Shown one piece after another: positions 1-6,492 of a stretch of DNA of 12,054 nucleotides. Every line of letters begins with the position of its first letter. The first letter of the stretch is position 1. This DNA is from Modicisalibacter sp049808615 (GTDB lineage Bacteria > Pseudomonadota > Gammaproteobacteria > Pseudomonadales > Halomonadaceae). The position numbers and the translations under genes were made by a program. The stretch is from contig NZ_JBNCAN010000041.1 of assembly GCF_049808615.1 (NCBI RefSeq), positions 1 through 12,054 on the forward strand, in the 5' to 3' direction. Under the pieces are notes generated by a model. It saw only the letters and a program-made list of their open reading frames with translations. It searched no databases and was not told the DNA's origin.

Positions 1-126
1 ACTGGCGCGGAACTTGACGTTGGGCATGGCACTGTCTGGGTGAATGGCGATATTCGCTATATTGCCATGCAGTTCAGTAGGTTAGAAGCATTCCTGGGGG
101 CCGGTCTCACGGATTCAGGCAAATGA
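1..126 (+). CDS. 3' end of an unidentified protein
   Basis: Frame 1 is open from the first base to a TGA at 124-126 and encodes 41 residues ending in AGLTDSGK. It is the only forward frame open to the left edge, since the other two meet stops early. The piece is polar with a few aromatic residues and shows no motif I recognise. Third-position GC is lower than in the genes to the right, so the fragment may belong to a gene of different origin or may not be coding. No function is proposed. Confidence 0.42.
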   Translation, partial: TGAELDVGHGTVWVNGDIRYIAMQFSRLEAFLGAGLTDSGK

Positions 127-135
127 AATAACAGC

Positions 136-153
136 TGTCACGCCCATGTCACG
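136..153 (+). promoter_or_regulatory. Direct repeat TGTCACG x2 upstream of the FAD oxidoreductase
   Basis: TGTCACG occurs at 136-142 and again at 147-153, an 11-bp period close to one helical turn. It ends 72 bp before the preferred start of the next gene. A weak -10-like TGATAA lies at 171-176. Tandem half-sites on one DNA face could be an operator, but the match is short and no regulator gene is adjacent. Confidence 0.25.
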
Positions 154-225
154 GCTCTAGGACGCCTGCCTGATAACTTGTGAATGTCATCCAAACAACC
201 ACAAGCCATCAAGCAGAGGTGCGTC

Positions 226-1641
226 ATGACAACGTCAAACATTCGACAAGCTGATAACCAAGTTGGCGTCTTGCACGCGGAGACGATACAAGCCTTTGCC
301 GAGCGCCTGCGCGGCGAGCTGATTCGACCACAGGATGCGCGTTACGACGAGGCACGCAGGGTCTACAACGCGGTGCACGACCGACGCCCGGCGCTGATCG
401 TCCGAGCCGCCGACGTGGCGGACGTGATGGCAAGCGTTGCCTTCGCCAGGCAGCATGAACTACCGCTCGCCGTTCGCGGCGGCGGTCATAGCGTTCCCGG
501 CTTCGGCACCTGCGACAACGGCCTGGTGCTCGATCTCGGCCGAATGCGCGGCATTCGCGTCGATCCCGAGGCACAGCGGGTTCGTGCCGAAGGCGGCTGC
601 ACCTGGGCGGATCTCAATCACGCCACCGCCGCCTTCGGTTTGGCGACCACCGGCGGCATCGTCTCCACCACCGGCATAGGCGGTCTGACCTTGGGCGGGG
701 GCCTGGGCTATCTCGCCCGCCGCTGCGGGCTGTCCTGCGACAACCTCCTGTCGGCGGACGTGGTCACCGCCGAGGGCCGCCTATTGTCCTGCAGCGAAGA
801 CCGGCACCCGGAGCTGTTCTGGGCGCTGCGCGGAGGCGGCGGCAATTTCGGCGTGGTCATCTCCTTCGAGTATCGCCTGCATCCGGTGGCGGATATCCTC
901 GGCGGGCCGACCTTCTTCCCCCTCGAGGGCGACGTGCTGCGCCGCTACCAGGAGTGGATCGCCGAGGCGCCGGAGGCCTTGGGCGCGATCCTCGGCATCA
1001 TCCTGGGGCCACCGCTGCCCTTTCTGCCCGAGCAGTGGCAGGGCCAGCCGGTGATCGTGGTACTGACCTGCTGGAGCGGGCCGGCGAGCGGGGACGAGGC
1101 GATACGCGAGCGTCTCGAAAGCCTCGGTCCCGTTCTTGGGCAGTATGTCCAGCGCATGCCGTACCCGGCGATCAATACCCTGTTCGACGAACTGCTGCCC
1201 GCCGGGCTCCACCACTACTGGAAGGGTTGTTTCACCCGGCAGCTGACCGATGAGGCGATCGCGGTGCATCTCGAATATGGCAGCCGGATCCCCTGCCTGC
1301 AGACCGCGACGCTGCTGTTTCCCATCGACGGTGCCTGCCGGCGCGTCGCCCCCGAGGCCACGGCCTTCGCCTATCGGGATGCCAGCTTCGCCACGGCGCT
1401 CGGGCCGAGCTGGCCGGATCCCGCCGACGGCGAGCGCAATATCGACTGGGGTCGCGCCTACTATCAGGCGCTGCAGCCTCACTCGGAGGCGGGCGGCTAT
1501 GTGAACTTCATGTCCGGAGACGATCATGCCCGGGTGCGGGACAACTATCGGCAGAATTACGACCGGCTGGCCAGGATCAAGGCCCGCTTCGATCCGACCA
1601 ACCTGTTCCAGCTGAATCAGAATATCGAGCCGCAGCCTTGA
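226..1641 (+). CDS. FAD-binding oxidoreductase, berberine-bridge-enzyme (BBE) type
   Basis: This is a 471-residue flavoprotein of the PCMH/VAO superfamily with a BBE C-terminus; the substrate is unknown (the family oxidises alcohols, sugars and alkaloids). The FAD domain spans about residues 50-225. RGGGHS at 84-89 places H88 at the position that forms the 8-alpha-histidyl flavin bond. A glycine-rich stretch (TTGIGGLTLGGGLGY, 148-162) and RGGGGNFG (202-209) follow. The Cys of bicovalent relatives appears to be Ser/Thr here, so a single covalent link is likely. The BBE segment (about 426-470) contains YVNFMSGDD and FDPTNLFQLNQNI. There is no signal peptide, so it is probably cytoplasmic. I chose the ATG at 226 because AGAGGTG sits 5 bp upstream; the in-frame ATG at 184 has no ribosome site. 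A remnant of a second, divergent member lies at 4742-5056. Confidence 0.93.
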   Translation: MTTSNIRQADNQVGVLHAETIQAFAERLRGELIRPQDARYDEARRVYNAVHDRRPALIVRAADVADVMASVAFARQHELPLAVRGGGHSVPGFGTCDNGLVLDLGRMRGIRVDPEAQRVRAEGGCTWADLNHATAAFGLATTGGIVSTTGIGGLTLGGGLGYLARRCGLSCDNLLSADVVTAEGRLLSCSEDRHPELFWALRGGGGNFGVVISFEYRLHPVADILGGPTFFPLEGDVLRRYQEWIAEAPEALGAILGIILGPPLPFLPEQWQGQPVIVVLTCWSGPASGDEAIRERLESLGPVLGQYVQRMPYPAINTLFDELLPAGLHHYWKGCFTRQLTDEAIAVHLEYGSRIPCLQTATLLFPIDGACRRVAPEATAFAYRDASFATALGPSWPDPADGERNIDWGRAYYQALQPHSEAGGYVNFMSGDDHARVRDNYRQNYDRLARIKARFDPTNLFQLNQNIEPQP

Positions 1642-1656
1642 AACCGTTGCAAGCCA

Positions 1657-1807
1657 TTAGGGAATTGCTGAATAAATTGCCGAGCGAGATGAAGAGCAAG
1701 GCGCACGGCACGCAGAAGACGAGACATAACATGCGGTTAGGCGAGCCTTCGAGTACCGTGCAACGCAGTTATTCGTTCGCGTAGGCATTTATACAGTGAT
1801 TCCTTAG
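1657..1807. mobile_element. MITE-like palindromic element with IS5-type TTAG target duplication
   Basis: A 143-bp non-coding insert (1661-1803) is bounded by TTAG on both sides (1657-1660 and 1804-1807). Its ends are imperfect inverted repeats of about 20 bp: the left end begins GGAATTGCTGAATAAAT, and the right end read inward begins GGAATCACTGTATAAAT. The symmetry continues inward: GCACGGCAC at 1703-1711 pairs with GTACCGTGC at 1753-1761 about the same centre near 1732, so the whole element could fold into one long hairpin. There is no ORF. A 4-bp YTAR duplication is characteristic of the IS5 subgroup, so an IS5-family transposase acting in trans is the likely mover. The right TTAG contains the stop codon of the leftward DUF2182 gene, which survived because the target was duplicated. 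Confidence 0.75.
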
Positions 1808-2595
1808 ATGCTACTCAGGATCAAGGCAATACCAACGATGCCCAGCGCCACGCCGGTCACCCGGCCGATGAGTTCTCCTCCAGGCGCCAGCTTCTCGACA
1901 AGGACGAAAGCGGCGATCAGCGCGACCCAGGGTAGGTTCATGACGCCAGCGGTGAACAAGAGCAGCATCAAGGCCCAGCAGCAGCCGACACAGAACATGC
2001 CATGCTCGCCCCCCATCCAAAAGGCGCCTCGTGTCCCCGGTTGCCAGTGGAACAGGAAGAACTGTAGTGGCGCGCGACATTTTTCCAGACAGGCCCTCTT
2101 GAACGGAAGCCATTGATAGATGCCGGCGGCGATAAGCAGGCCACCGCTCAGCAGGGTGCTTGCCGAGCTCATGGCAGGTGTCAGTAAGCGCCAGGTCTCG
2201 AAGGCGGCTTGCAGGACGGTCGCCGCCAAGCTGAAGGCCGTCCAGACGGCGAGATAGCCCATCGCGAAGATCCACGCGGAGGGCAAGCCGGAGGCGTTCT
2301 CTCGGCTCTTTCTCGTCATCGAGCCGTAGAGCAGGATGGCCGGTGCCGCACTGGGAAGCATCATGGCGACCATCATCAGCGTCCACATGACGAAGGTGAG
2401 CAAGAGCGGGCCGACACTCCAGGCGCCGTCAGACGCCTCGGCGACACCCGGCCCCGCCATCTCGCCCATCATCGCGTCCATGCGCTGGGCCTCGAAGCCA
2501 AGGTAGAGCCACGCGAGCGTCGCCATGGCGAGCAGGCCGGCGAGCGCGACATGACGTTCGCGTCGCCAGCCACTGCAATCCTTTGCCAAAGTCAT
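1804..2595 (-). CDS. DUF2182 family integral membrane protein
   Basis: This 263-residue, multi-pass membrane protein of the DUF2182 family (often labelled a predicted metal-binding integral membrane protein) has no established function. Hydrophobic segments lie at about 17-34, 62-92, 107-131, 143-163, 198-236 and 244-262. The family signature MWTLMMVAMMLP is at 70-81. Candidate metal or thiol residues are C169 and C173 (CLEKC) and H199, C202, C205 and C206 (HGMFCVGCC), and the N-terminal part is rich in Met (DAMMGEM). I preferred the ATG at 2595 over an upstream TTG at 2610 because GGGAG lies about 8 bp before it. The gene sits 28 bp downstream of the DUF1326 gene on the same strand, so they are presumably co-transcribed. 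Its TAA stop lies inside the target duplication of the adjacent MITE. Confidence 0.93.
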   Translation of the reverse strand: MTLAKDCSGWRRERHVALAGLLAMATLAWLYLGFEAQRMDAMMGEMAGPGVAEASDGAWSVGPLLLTFVMWTLMMVAMMLPSAAPAILLYGSMTRKSRENASGLPSAWIFAMGYLAVWTAFSLAATVLQAAFETWRLLTPAMSSASTLLSGGLLIAAGIYQWLPFKRACLEKCRAPLQFFLFHWQPGTRGAFWMGGEHGMFCVGCCWALMLLLFTAGVMNLPWVALIAAFVLVEKLAPGGELIGRVTGVALGIVGIALILSSI

Positions 2596-2623
2596 CGTAA
2601 CGACTCCCAAGCGTCATGGGCGC

Positions 2624-3238
2624 TTATCCCACCCATGAGAAGGGGGCAAAGTGGCCGTTTCTAAGCCCACTGGCGTCTTCCCAGTCGATACCGAAGGCGT
2701 GGAAACGACTATGGCTCGCGTTCGCCAAGGCCAGTTTCGCCGATACCGGGTGGGCCGTGTTTTCCAGATAGATCGGCTCGCCTTCCTTGGATACGCTGGG
2801 CACCCCCACAAGGGCCTGGTCGACCAGATCCCCCGCCTTGACGGTGTGATTCAGCCCATTCGTTTCGAAGGTGATCGGCCGCTTCTCGACCCCGGCCATT
2901 TCACCAACCAGCGGCGCCAGCGCCGCCATGGGCCCGCCCACGGTACCCGAAGCTATCTCGCTGATGGCCTGGGTCTGCGTCTCGTTCGCCTTGTCATCGA
3001 TAATGAGACCGACCTTGATGTTGCCCTCCGCCATGGGGCCGGGTGAGTGCAGCAACACAAGGAACGCCAAGCCGCTCAGTGACGTGCCCTCCTTGTCGCC
3101 ATCGTCGATACGCATCGCGATTGCCGCCTTGCAATCGCCTTCGGTGGGTCGCGCGGTCAGGTTCGATCCGATACATGGGCAGATGAAGTCACAGTTGCAG
3201 GTTTCCATGTACTGCCCCTCGATATACCAATTCGCCAT
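2624..3238 (-). CDS. DUF1326 domain-containing protein
   Basis: This is a 204-residue soluble protein, with no signal peptide or membrane segment, that matches the DUF1326 family over its whole length. The N-terminus carries the diagnostic cysteine cluster CNCDFICPC (C14, C16, C20, C22), with a fifth cysteine at C36 (GDC). The spacing CxC-x3-CxC suggests a metal or thiol site, but no reaction is known for the family. The start is secure: GGAGG lies about 6 bp before the ATG. It is the first gene of a leftward pair with the DUF2182 membrane protein, and it diverges from the HxlR-SCP2 regulator across 185 bp that contain two related palindromes. The context suggests a soluble partner or metal carrier for the membrane protein; that role is inference. 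Confidence 0.93.
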   Translation of the reverse strand: MANWYIEGQYMETCNCDFICPCIGSNLTARPTEGDCKAAIAMRIDDGDKEGTSLSGLAFLVLLHSPGPMAEGNIKVGLIIDDKANETQTQAISEIASGTVGGPMAALAPLVGEMAGVEKRPITFETNGLNHTVKAGDLVDQALVGVPSVSKEGEPIYLENTAHPVSAKLALANASHSRFHAFGIDWEDASGLRNGHFAPFSWVG

Positions 3239-3324
3239 GTCCGGTTCCTCCCCTCAGAGGTTCACGTTGCGATCGAATGAGATCCGATACACGAGAAAGA
3301 CTCGCACCGAAGACGGCCTCACGC

Positions 3325-3365
3325 CAGTTCACGAACTGAACCCTGCCCGATATAGTTTCTGAACT
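3325..3365. promoter_or_regulatory. Two related palindromes, probable operators
   Basis: CAGTTC-AC-GAACTG at 3325-3338 is a perfect inverted repeat. A second, looser site AGTT-TCTG-AACT lies at 3354-3365. The 12-bp cores (AGTTCACGAACT and AGTTTCTGAACT) agree at 9 of 12 positions, and their centres are 28 bp apart. They sit between the divergent DUF1326 and HxlR-SCP2 genes, where a dimeric winged-helix regulator would bind. Binding by the neighbouring regulator is inferred. Confidence 0.5.
3328..3356 (+). promoter_or_regulatory. Candidate sigma70 promoter of the HxlR-SCP2 regulator
   Basis: A -35-like TTCACG (3328-3333) is followed after 17 bp by a good -10 TATAGT (3351-3356), upstream of the regulator start at 3424. 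The palindrome at 3325-3338 covers the -35 element and the one at 3354-3365 overlaps the end of the -10, which fits repression by occlusion and autoregulation. Confidence 0.4.
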
Positions 3366-3423
3366 CCTCGTTGAGGCGGCGAATCTGCCAGACTTGGGAG
3401 AAAGAGGAGGAAAAGAGACCACG

Positions 3424-4122
3424 ATGACGAACGCGAGCTATCAGCAATTCTGCCCCGTCGCCATGGCGGCGGAAACGCTCTGCACGCGCTGGACGATCGT
3501 TCTCTTGCGGGAGCTGGTCGCGGGCTCCACGCGCTTCAACGAACTTCGACGCGGCGTGCCGCGCATGTCGCCGGCGCTCTTGTCGAAACGTCTTTACGAA
3601 CTCGAGACCGCCGGGATCATCGTGCGCGAGCAGCTGTCGCCGGGGTCGGACATCAACGTGTATCGACTGACACAGGCCGGTCGGGATCTTCAGCCGGTCA
3701 TCGAGGCCATCGGCATTTGGGGTCAGAAATGGGTCGAGACCGAGCCGTCGCTTGAAAACCTCGATCCCGAACTATTGATGTGGGACATGCGACGCAATCT
3801 CGACACCGATCCGGTGCCGGTGGGCCGGACGGTGATCGAGTTCATCTATCCCGAGTTGCCGGCGTCCCAGCGCAAATGGTGGCTCATCGTCGAGCCCGAT
3901 CGCAGCGTTGATCTCTGCCACATCGACCCGGGCTTCGATGTGGACCTCTACGTCTGCGTCGATCTGCGCACGATGACCGAGATATGGATGGGTCTGAAGT
4001 CCGTCGCGCGAGCGGTCGGGGATGGAAAACTCACCATCATCGGCCGTAGCGATCTGGCCGATGCCATGCAGACATGGTTAGGGCTCAGCCCGTTCGCCAA
4101 GGTGAGAAAGCTGGCCACTTGA
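3424..4122 (+). CDS. HxlR-type winged-helix regulator with SCP2-like C-terminal domain
   Basis: This is a 232-residue two-domain regulator. Residues 8-100 form an HxlR-type winged helix: FCPVAM with C10 at the position of the conserved, sometimes redox-active HxlR cysteine, then TRWTIVLLRELVAGSTRFNEL, MSPALLSKRL and the wing INVYRLTQAG. Residues about 115-230 resemble a sterol-carrier SCP2-like domain (VDLYVCVDLRTMTEIWMG, GKLTIIG, LADAMQTWLGLSPF), likely a hydrophobic ligand sensor. The ATG at 3424 is used; AGGAGG lies at 3405-3410 with long, purine-rich spacing, and an in-frame TTG at 3394 upstream of that site is less likely. It diverges from the DUF1326-DUF2182 operon and probably controls it and itself through the palindromes at 3325-3365. 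The ligand is unknown. Confidence 0.93.
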   Translation: MTNASYQQFCPVAMAAETLCTRWTIVLLRELVAGSTRFNELRRGVPRMSPALLSKRLYELETAGIIVREQLSPGSDINVYRLTQAGRDLQPVIEAIGIWGQKWVETEPSLENLDPELLMWDMRRNLDTDPVPVGRTVIEFIYPELPASQRKWWLIVEPDRSVDLCHIDPGFDVDLYVCVDLRTMTEIWMGLKSVARAVGDGKLTIIGRSDLADAMQTWLGLSPFAKVRKLAT

Positions 4123-4220
4123 GGACCTCATGGTCCACGGAAGCCGGACAAATGCGCTTTCCCGAGCCGCTGTCAATGGCGCCGTTCAGCGGGTCGACAG
4201 GAATGCCATCGCCTGAGCGA

Positions 4221-4613
4221 TTATCGAGACTGGGCGATTTCGTGTTGCGCCGCCAGGGCAAGAAAGGCCGAACGGCTGAGATGGCGCGCTTCGGCGGCTT
4301 CGTCGATCCGCGCGACCAGACATTCGGGCAGACTGACATTCACACGCACTGCGCGAGTGCTGATTCTTGACAGGTCTAGGTCGAGCAACATCCAGTACCC
4401 TCCTTGGAAGCGCTCGTCATCCTGCCAGTCTTCCGGGGCTGACGGCGCGGGAATGGCCATCTCCTCGCCTTCGAAATACACCTCGACTGCCTCTTGGACC
4501 ATGCGCGGTAGATCGGCCAGTTCGTCCGCCGCTGAAAAGCACCCCGGAAAATCGGGAAAGGTGACGCCGTAGGCGCTGTCGGCATCCTTGTGAACATAAA
4601 CGGGGTAGAGCAT
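4221..4613 (-). CDS. hicB: HicB family antitoxin (orphan)
   Basis: This 130-residue protein has HicB architecture. The N-terminal degraded RNase-H-like fold has the motifs YGVTFPDFPGCFSAADEL and VQEAVEVYFEGEEM. The C-terminal ribbon-helix-helix is VRVNVSLPECLVARIDEAAE followed by LSRSAFLALAA, residues about 88-125. HicB antitoxins bind and block the mRNA-cleaving toxin HicA and repress their own operon. The start at 4613 follows GGAGGTGA, and the ORF open further upstream is only read-through of hicA in another frame. It lies 2 bp after the hicA stop, the usual hicAB layout, but that hicA has lost its 5' end, so this antitoxin has no intact local partner. It may be decaying, may neutralise HicA toxins encoded elsewhere, or may serve only as a repressor. 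Confidence 0.9.
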   Translation of the reverse strand: MLYPVYVHKDADSAYGVTFPDFPGCFSAADELADLPRMVQEAVEVYFEGEEMAIPAPSAPEDWQDDERFQGGYWMLLDLDLSRISTRAVRVNVSLPECLVARIDEAAEARHLSRSAFLALAAQHEIAQSR

Positions 4614-4615
4614 TT

Positions 4616-4741
4616 TCACCTCCAGGCCCAGCCGGCTTGGCGATAGATGTTGCGCAGCGTGCCAATGGCGATCTCCTTGCGAGGATGGGGAACGACCACA
4701 TGCCCTGAACATTCAGGATGCTTGAATTTCATGTGATCGCC
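4616..4741 (-). pseudogene. hicA: 5'-truncated hicA toxin remnant
   Basis: The last 41 residues before the stop read as the C-terminal two thirds of a HicA toxin: GDHMKFKHP, then VVVPHPRKEIAIGTLRNIYR and QAGWAWR. Intact HicA (about 60-85 residues) has some 20 more residues before this G(S/D)H motif, including the first helix. Here the frame runs instead into sequence antisense to a FAD-oxidoreductase remnant and shows no HicA similarity. The catalytic-loop His survives, but the fold's N-terminal half is gone, so toxicity is unlikely. The frame stays open upstream, giving a chimeric ORF of no evident meaning. Confidence 0.8.
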
Positions 4742-5056
4742 CGCCGGCCCGCCGAAACGACACCCTATCCGCATCGCGACGCGGCCTGGGTGCTGAACGT
4801 TCAGGCCCGCTGGCGCGACGCCGGTGAAGACGAGCGCCATACCGCCTGGGCGCGGGAGACTTTCGAAGACATGACGCCCTTCACCACGGGTGGGGTTTAC
4901 GTCAATTTCATCAGTGGCGACGAGGGTGCGGCGCGGGTACAGGCGGCCTACGGTGACGCCACCTACCGGCGGCTGGCGGCACTCAAACGCGAATGGGACC
5001 CGCACAATGCCTTCCATCTGAATCACAACATCGCCTCGTCGAACAACGCAGTTTGA
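4742..5056 (+). pseudogene. 3' remnant of a second BBE-type FAD oxidoreductase
   Basis: About 105 residues match only the C-terminal end of the BBE flavoprotein family: PYPHRDAAWVLNVQARW, then GGVYVNFISGDEG and REWDPHNAFHLNHNI. The matching region of the intact gene at 226-1641 has YVNFMSGDD and FDPTNLFQLNQNI, so the two are clearly related but too different for a recent duplication. The whole FAD-binding domain (roughly 360 residues) is missing. The in-frame ATG at 4718 lies within antisense hicA sequence and has no convincing ribosome site, so the remnant is probably not a functional gene. It ends 63 bp before the convergent phosphodiesterase gene. Confidence 0.82.
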
Positions 5057-5119
5057 TTCCGTGCAATGCACGCCAGGTCGGCGACGTCGCTCGTGGTGAG
5101 CCACACGGCGTCGTCGGCA

Positions 5120-6460
5120 CTAATAAGTTGTCGAACGTCTCTTGCCACACCCATTGGCCTCGAGGAACAGCGCCCTCCCTTCGACCCCGGTCACGGGCTG
5201 GTCGGTGAAGAAGCCATTCACGCCGAGGCCAAGCAGTTGCACCACTTCGCCGGTAAGGGTCTGGGGGATGCCGTTCGGGTGCAGGGTCAGGAACTCCTCC
5301 TCGGCGCGCAGCGTATAGGGATGAACGAGCAGGCCTGCGTCGATGGCCTGGGCCAGAAAGTCATGCACCTTGCCGGTCAGGCGTGTAGCGATCTCGGCCT
5401 TGCCGTCCCCATCGGCATCGATCGGCTCATCGAGCGTCTCGCGCAACAGGAAACTGTCTTTCCAGGGGCCGATGCCCTCGGCATAATGCTCAGCGATGTA
5501 ACCCAGCGCTGCTTTCGATACCAGGTCGCTATAGTCGATCTCGGCGGTGATGCCCGGGCCGCCACCGCCGATGATGCCATCGAGTTGGCCATAGATAGCC
5601 GTGACATCACCGTTTTCCGCGTTGTAGACCATGTCATAGGGTGCCGAAAAGTTGCTTTCCGGCGGCTGATAGGCGTTGGTGATATCACCCAAGAGCTGCA
5701 CCAGTGGAAGATCCACGTCGAAGCGCGGCATGATGTCGTTCTGCAACTCGAGCAGATTCTCGACTTCGAAGGACTGGATGAACACGCGATCGGGGTCGGT
5801 GAAATCCCGGTCGATCAAGGTCTCGATCAGCATCTCACCGAGGGACATATCGATACGACCGCCGTCGAGGAACTCGCCCTCCTTGGCGAAATAGGTCGGG
5901 TGCTTGGTTTCCGGGTAGATGCCGATCTTGCGCTTGATGCGCTTTTCCAGGTCGCGTACCAGGGCGATGACTTCCTCGAGGGTCGGAATCTCGAACTGGC
6001 CATCAAATTGGGTGTTGTCCGGACGCGTCTCGGGAATGCGCTCCTCGGCGCGCAGCGTCTTGATCTCCTCGAGGGTGAAGTCCTCGCTGAACCAGCCGCT
6101 GGTCGGGACGCCGTCGATGACCTTGGTCGTCTCGCGGTCGGCGAACTCGGGGCGTTCGTCCACGTCCGTGGTACCGCTCAGTTCGTTCTCGTGGCGCACG
6201 ATGAGCACGCCGTCTTTGGTTGCCACCAGGTCCGGCTCGATGAAGTCCGCCCCCTGCTTGACGGCGAGTTCGTAGGCTTCGAGGGTGTGTTCGGGGCGAA
6301 ACCCGCTGGCCCCGCGGTGGCCGATGACGATGGGTTTTTCAGCACCGGCAAGACAGGTCTCCCCTCGCCTTTGGTCGTCGGCAAGCACTGGCGCAACATT
6401 CAATGCCAGCGCGGAGATCAATCCTGACGAAAGGCTTGCTATCGCAGTCGTGCGTTGCAT
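5120..6460 (-). CDS. Periplasmic glycerophosphodiester phosphodiesterase (GlpQ-like)
   Basis: This is a 446-residue GDPD-family enzyme that hydrolyses glycerophosphodiesters to glycerol-3-phosphate and an alcohol, scavenging phosphate, carbon or head groups. Residues 1-27 form a Sec signal peptide with probable cleavage after APVLA, so the site of action is the periplasm. The TIM-barrel signature is clear: GHRGASGFRPEHT (47-59) with catalytic H48, EPD with metal ligands E75 and D77, second catalytic H90 (RHE), and the C-terminal GVNGFFTDQP. It is longer than E. coli GlpQ (about 358 residues). An EF-hand-like DADGDG loop at 348-353 suggests calcium binding. AGGAGAG lies about 8 bp before the ATG. 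It starts 32 bp after the stop of the phhR-type gene on the same strand, so read-through is possible. Confidence 0.93.
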   Translation of the reverse strand: MQRTTAIASLSSGLISALALNVAPVLADDQRRGETCLAGAEKPIVIGHRGASGFRPEHTLEAYELAVKQGADFIEPDLVATKDGVLIVRHENELSGTTDVDERPEFADRETTKVIDGVPTSGWFSEDFTLEEIKTLRAEERIPETRPDNTQFDGQFEIPTLEEVIALVRDLEKRIKRKIGIYPETKHPTYFAKEGEFLDGGRIDMSLGEMLIETLIDRDFTDPDRVFIQSFEVENLLELQNDIMPRFDVDLPLVQLLGDITNAYQPPESNFSAPYDMVYNAENGDVTAIYGQLDGIIGGGGPGITAEIDYSDLVSKAALGYIAEHYAEGIGPWKDSFLLRETLDEPIDADGDGKAEIATRLTGKVHDFLAQAIDAGLLVHPYTLRAEEEFLTLHPNGIPQTLTGEVVQLLGLGVNGFFTDQPVTGVEGRALFLEANGCGKRRSTTY

Positions 6461-6492
6461 GACGATACTCTCCTGTTACTCATTGCTAGTTC

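Noticed and set aside
781..1527. A 248-codon minus-strand frame inside the FAD oxidoreductase
   Set aside because: It is antisense to clear family motifs of the plus-strand protein and has no motif or ribosome site of its own.
4123..4220. Terminator between the HxlR-SCP2 gene and hicB
   Set aside because: Only short stems (GGACC-TCAT-GGTCC at 4123-4136, and CCGCTG/CAGCGG at 4167-4192) are present, with no T tract, so I could not call one.
4718..4742. ATG at 4718 as the start of a functional 112-residue protein
   Set aside because: The first eight codons are antisense hicA sequence, no ribosome site precedes it, and the encoded piece lacks the whole FAD domain.
4616..5104. A 162-codon minus-strand ORF as a single novel protein
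   Set aside because: Its 3' part is the HicA C-terminus and its 5' part is antisense to the BBE remnant; it is a chimera created at the deletion junction.
5066..6427. A 453-codon open frame on the plus strand opposite the GDPD gene
   Set aside because: The minus-strand frame has a signal peptide, a ribosome site and the full GDPD motif set; the plus-strand frame shows no known motif and is a by-product of GC-rich codon use.
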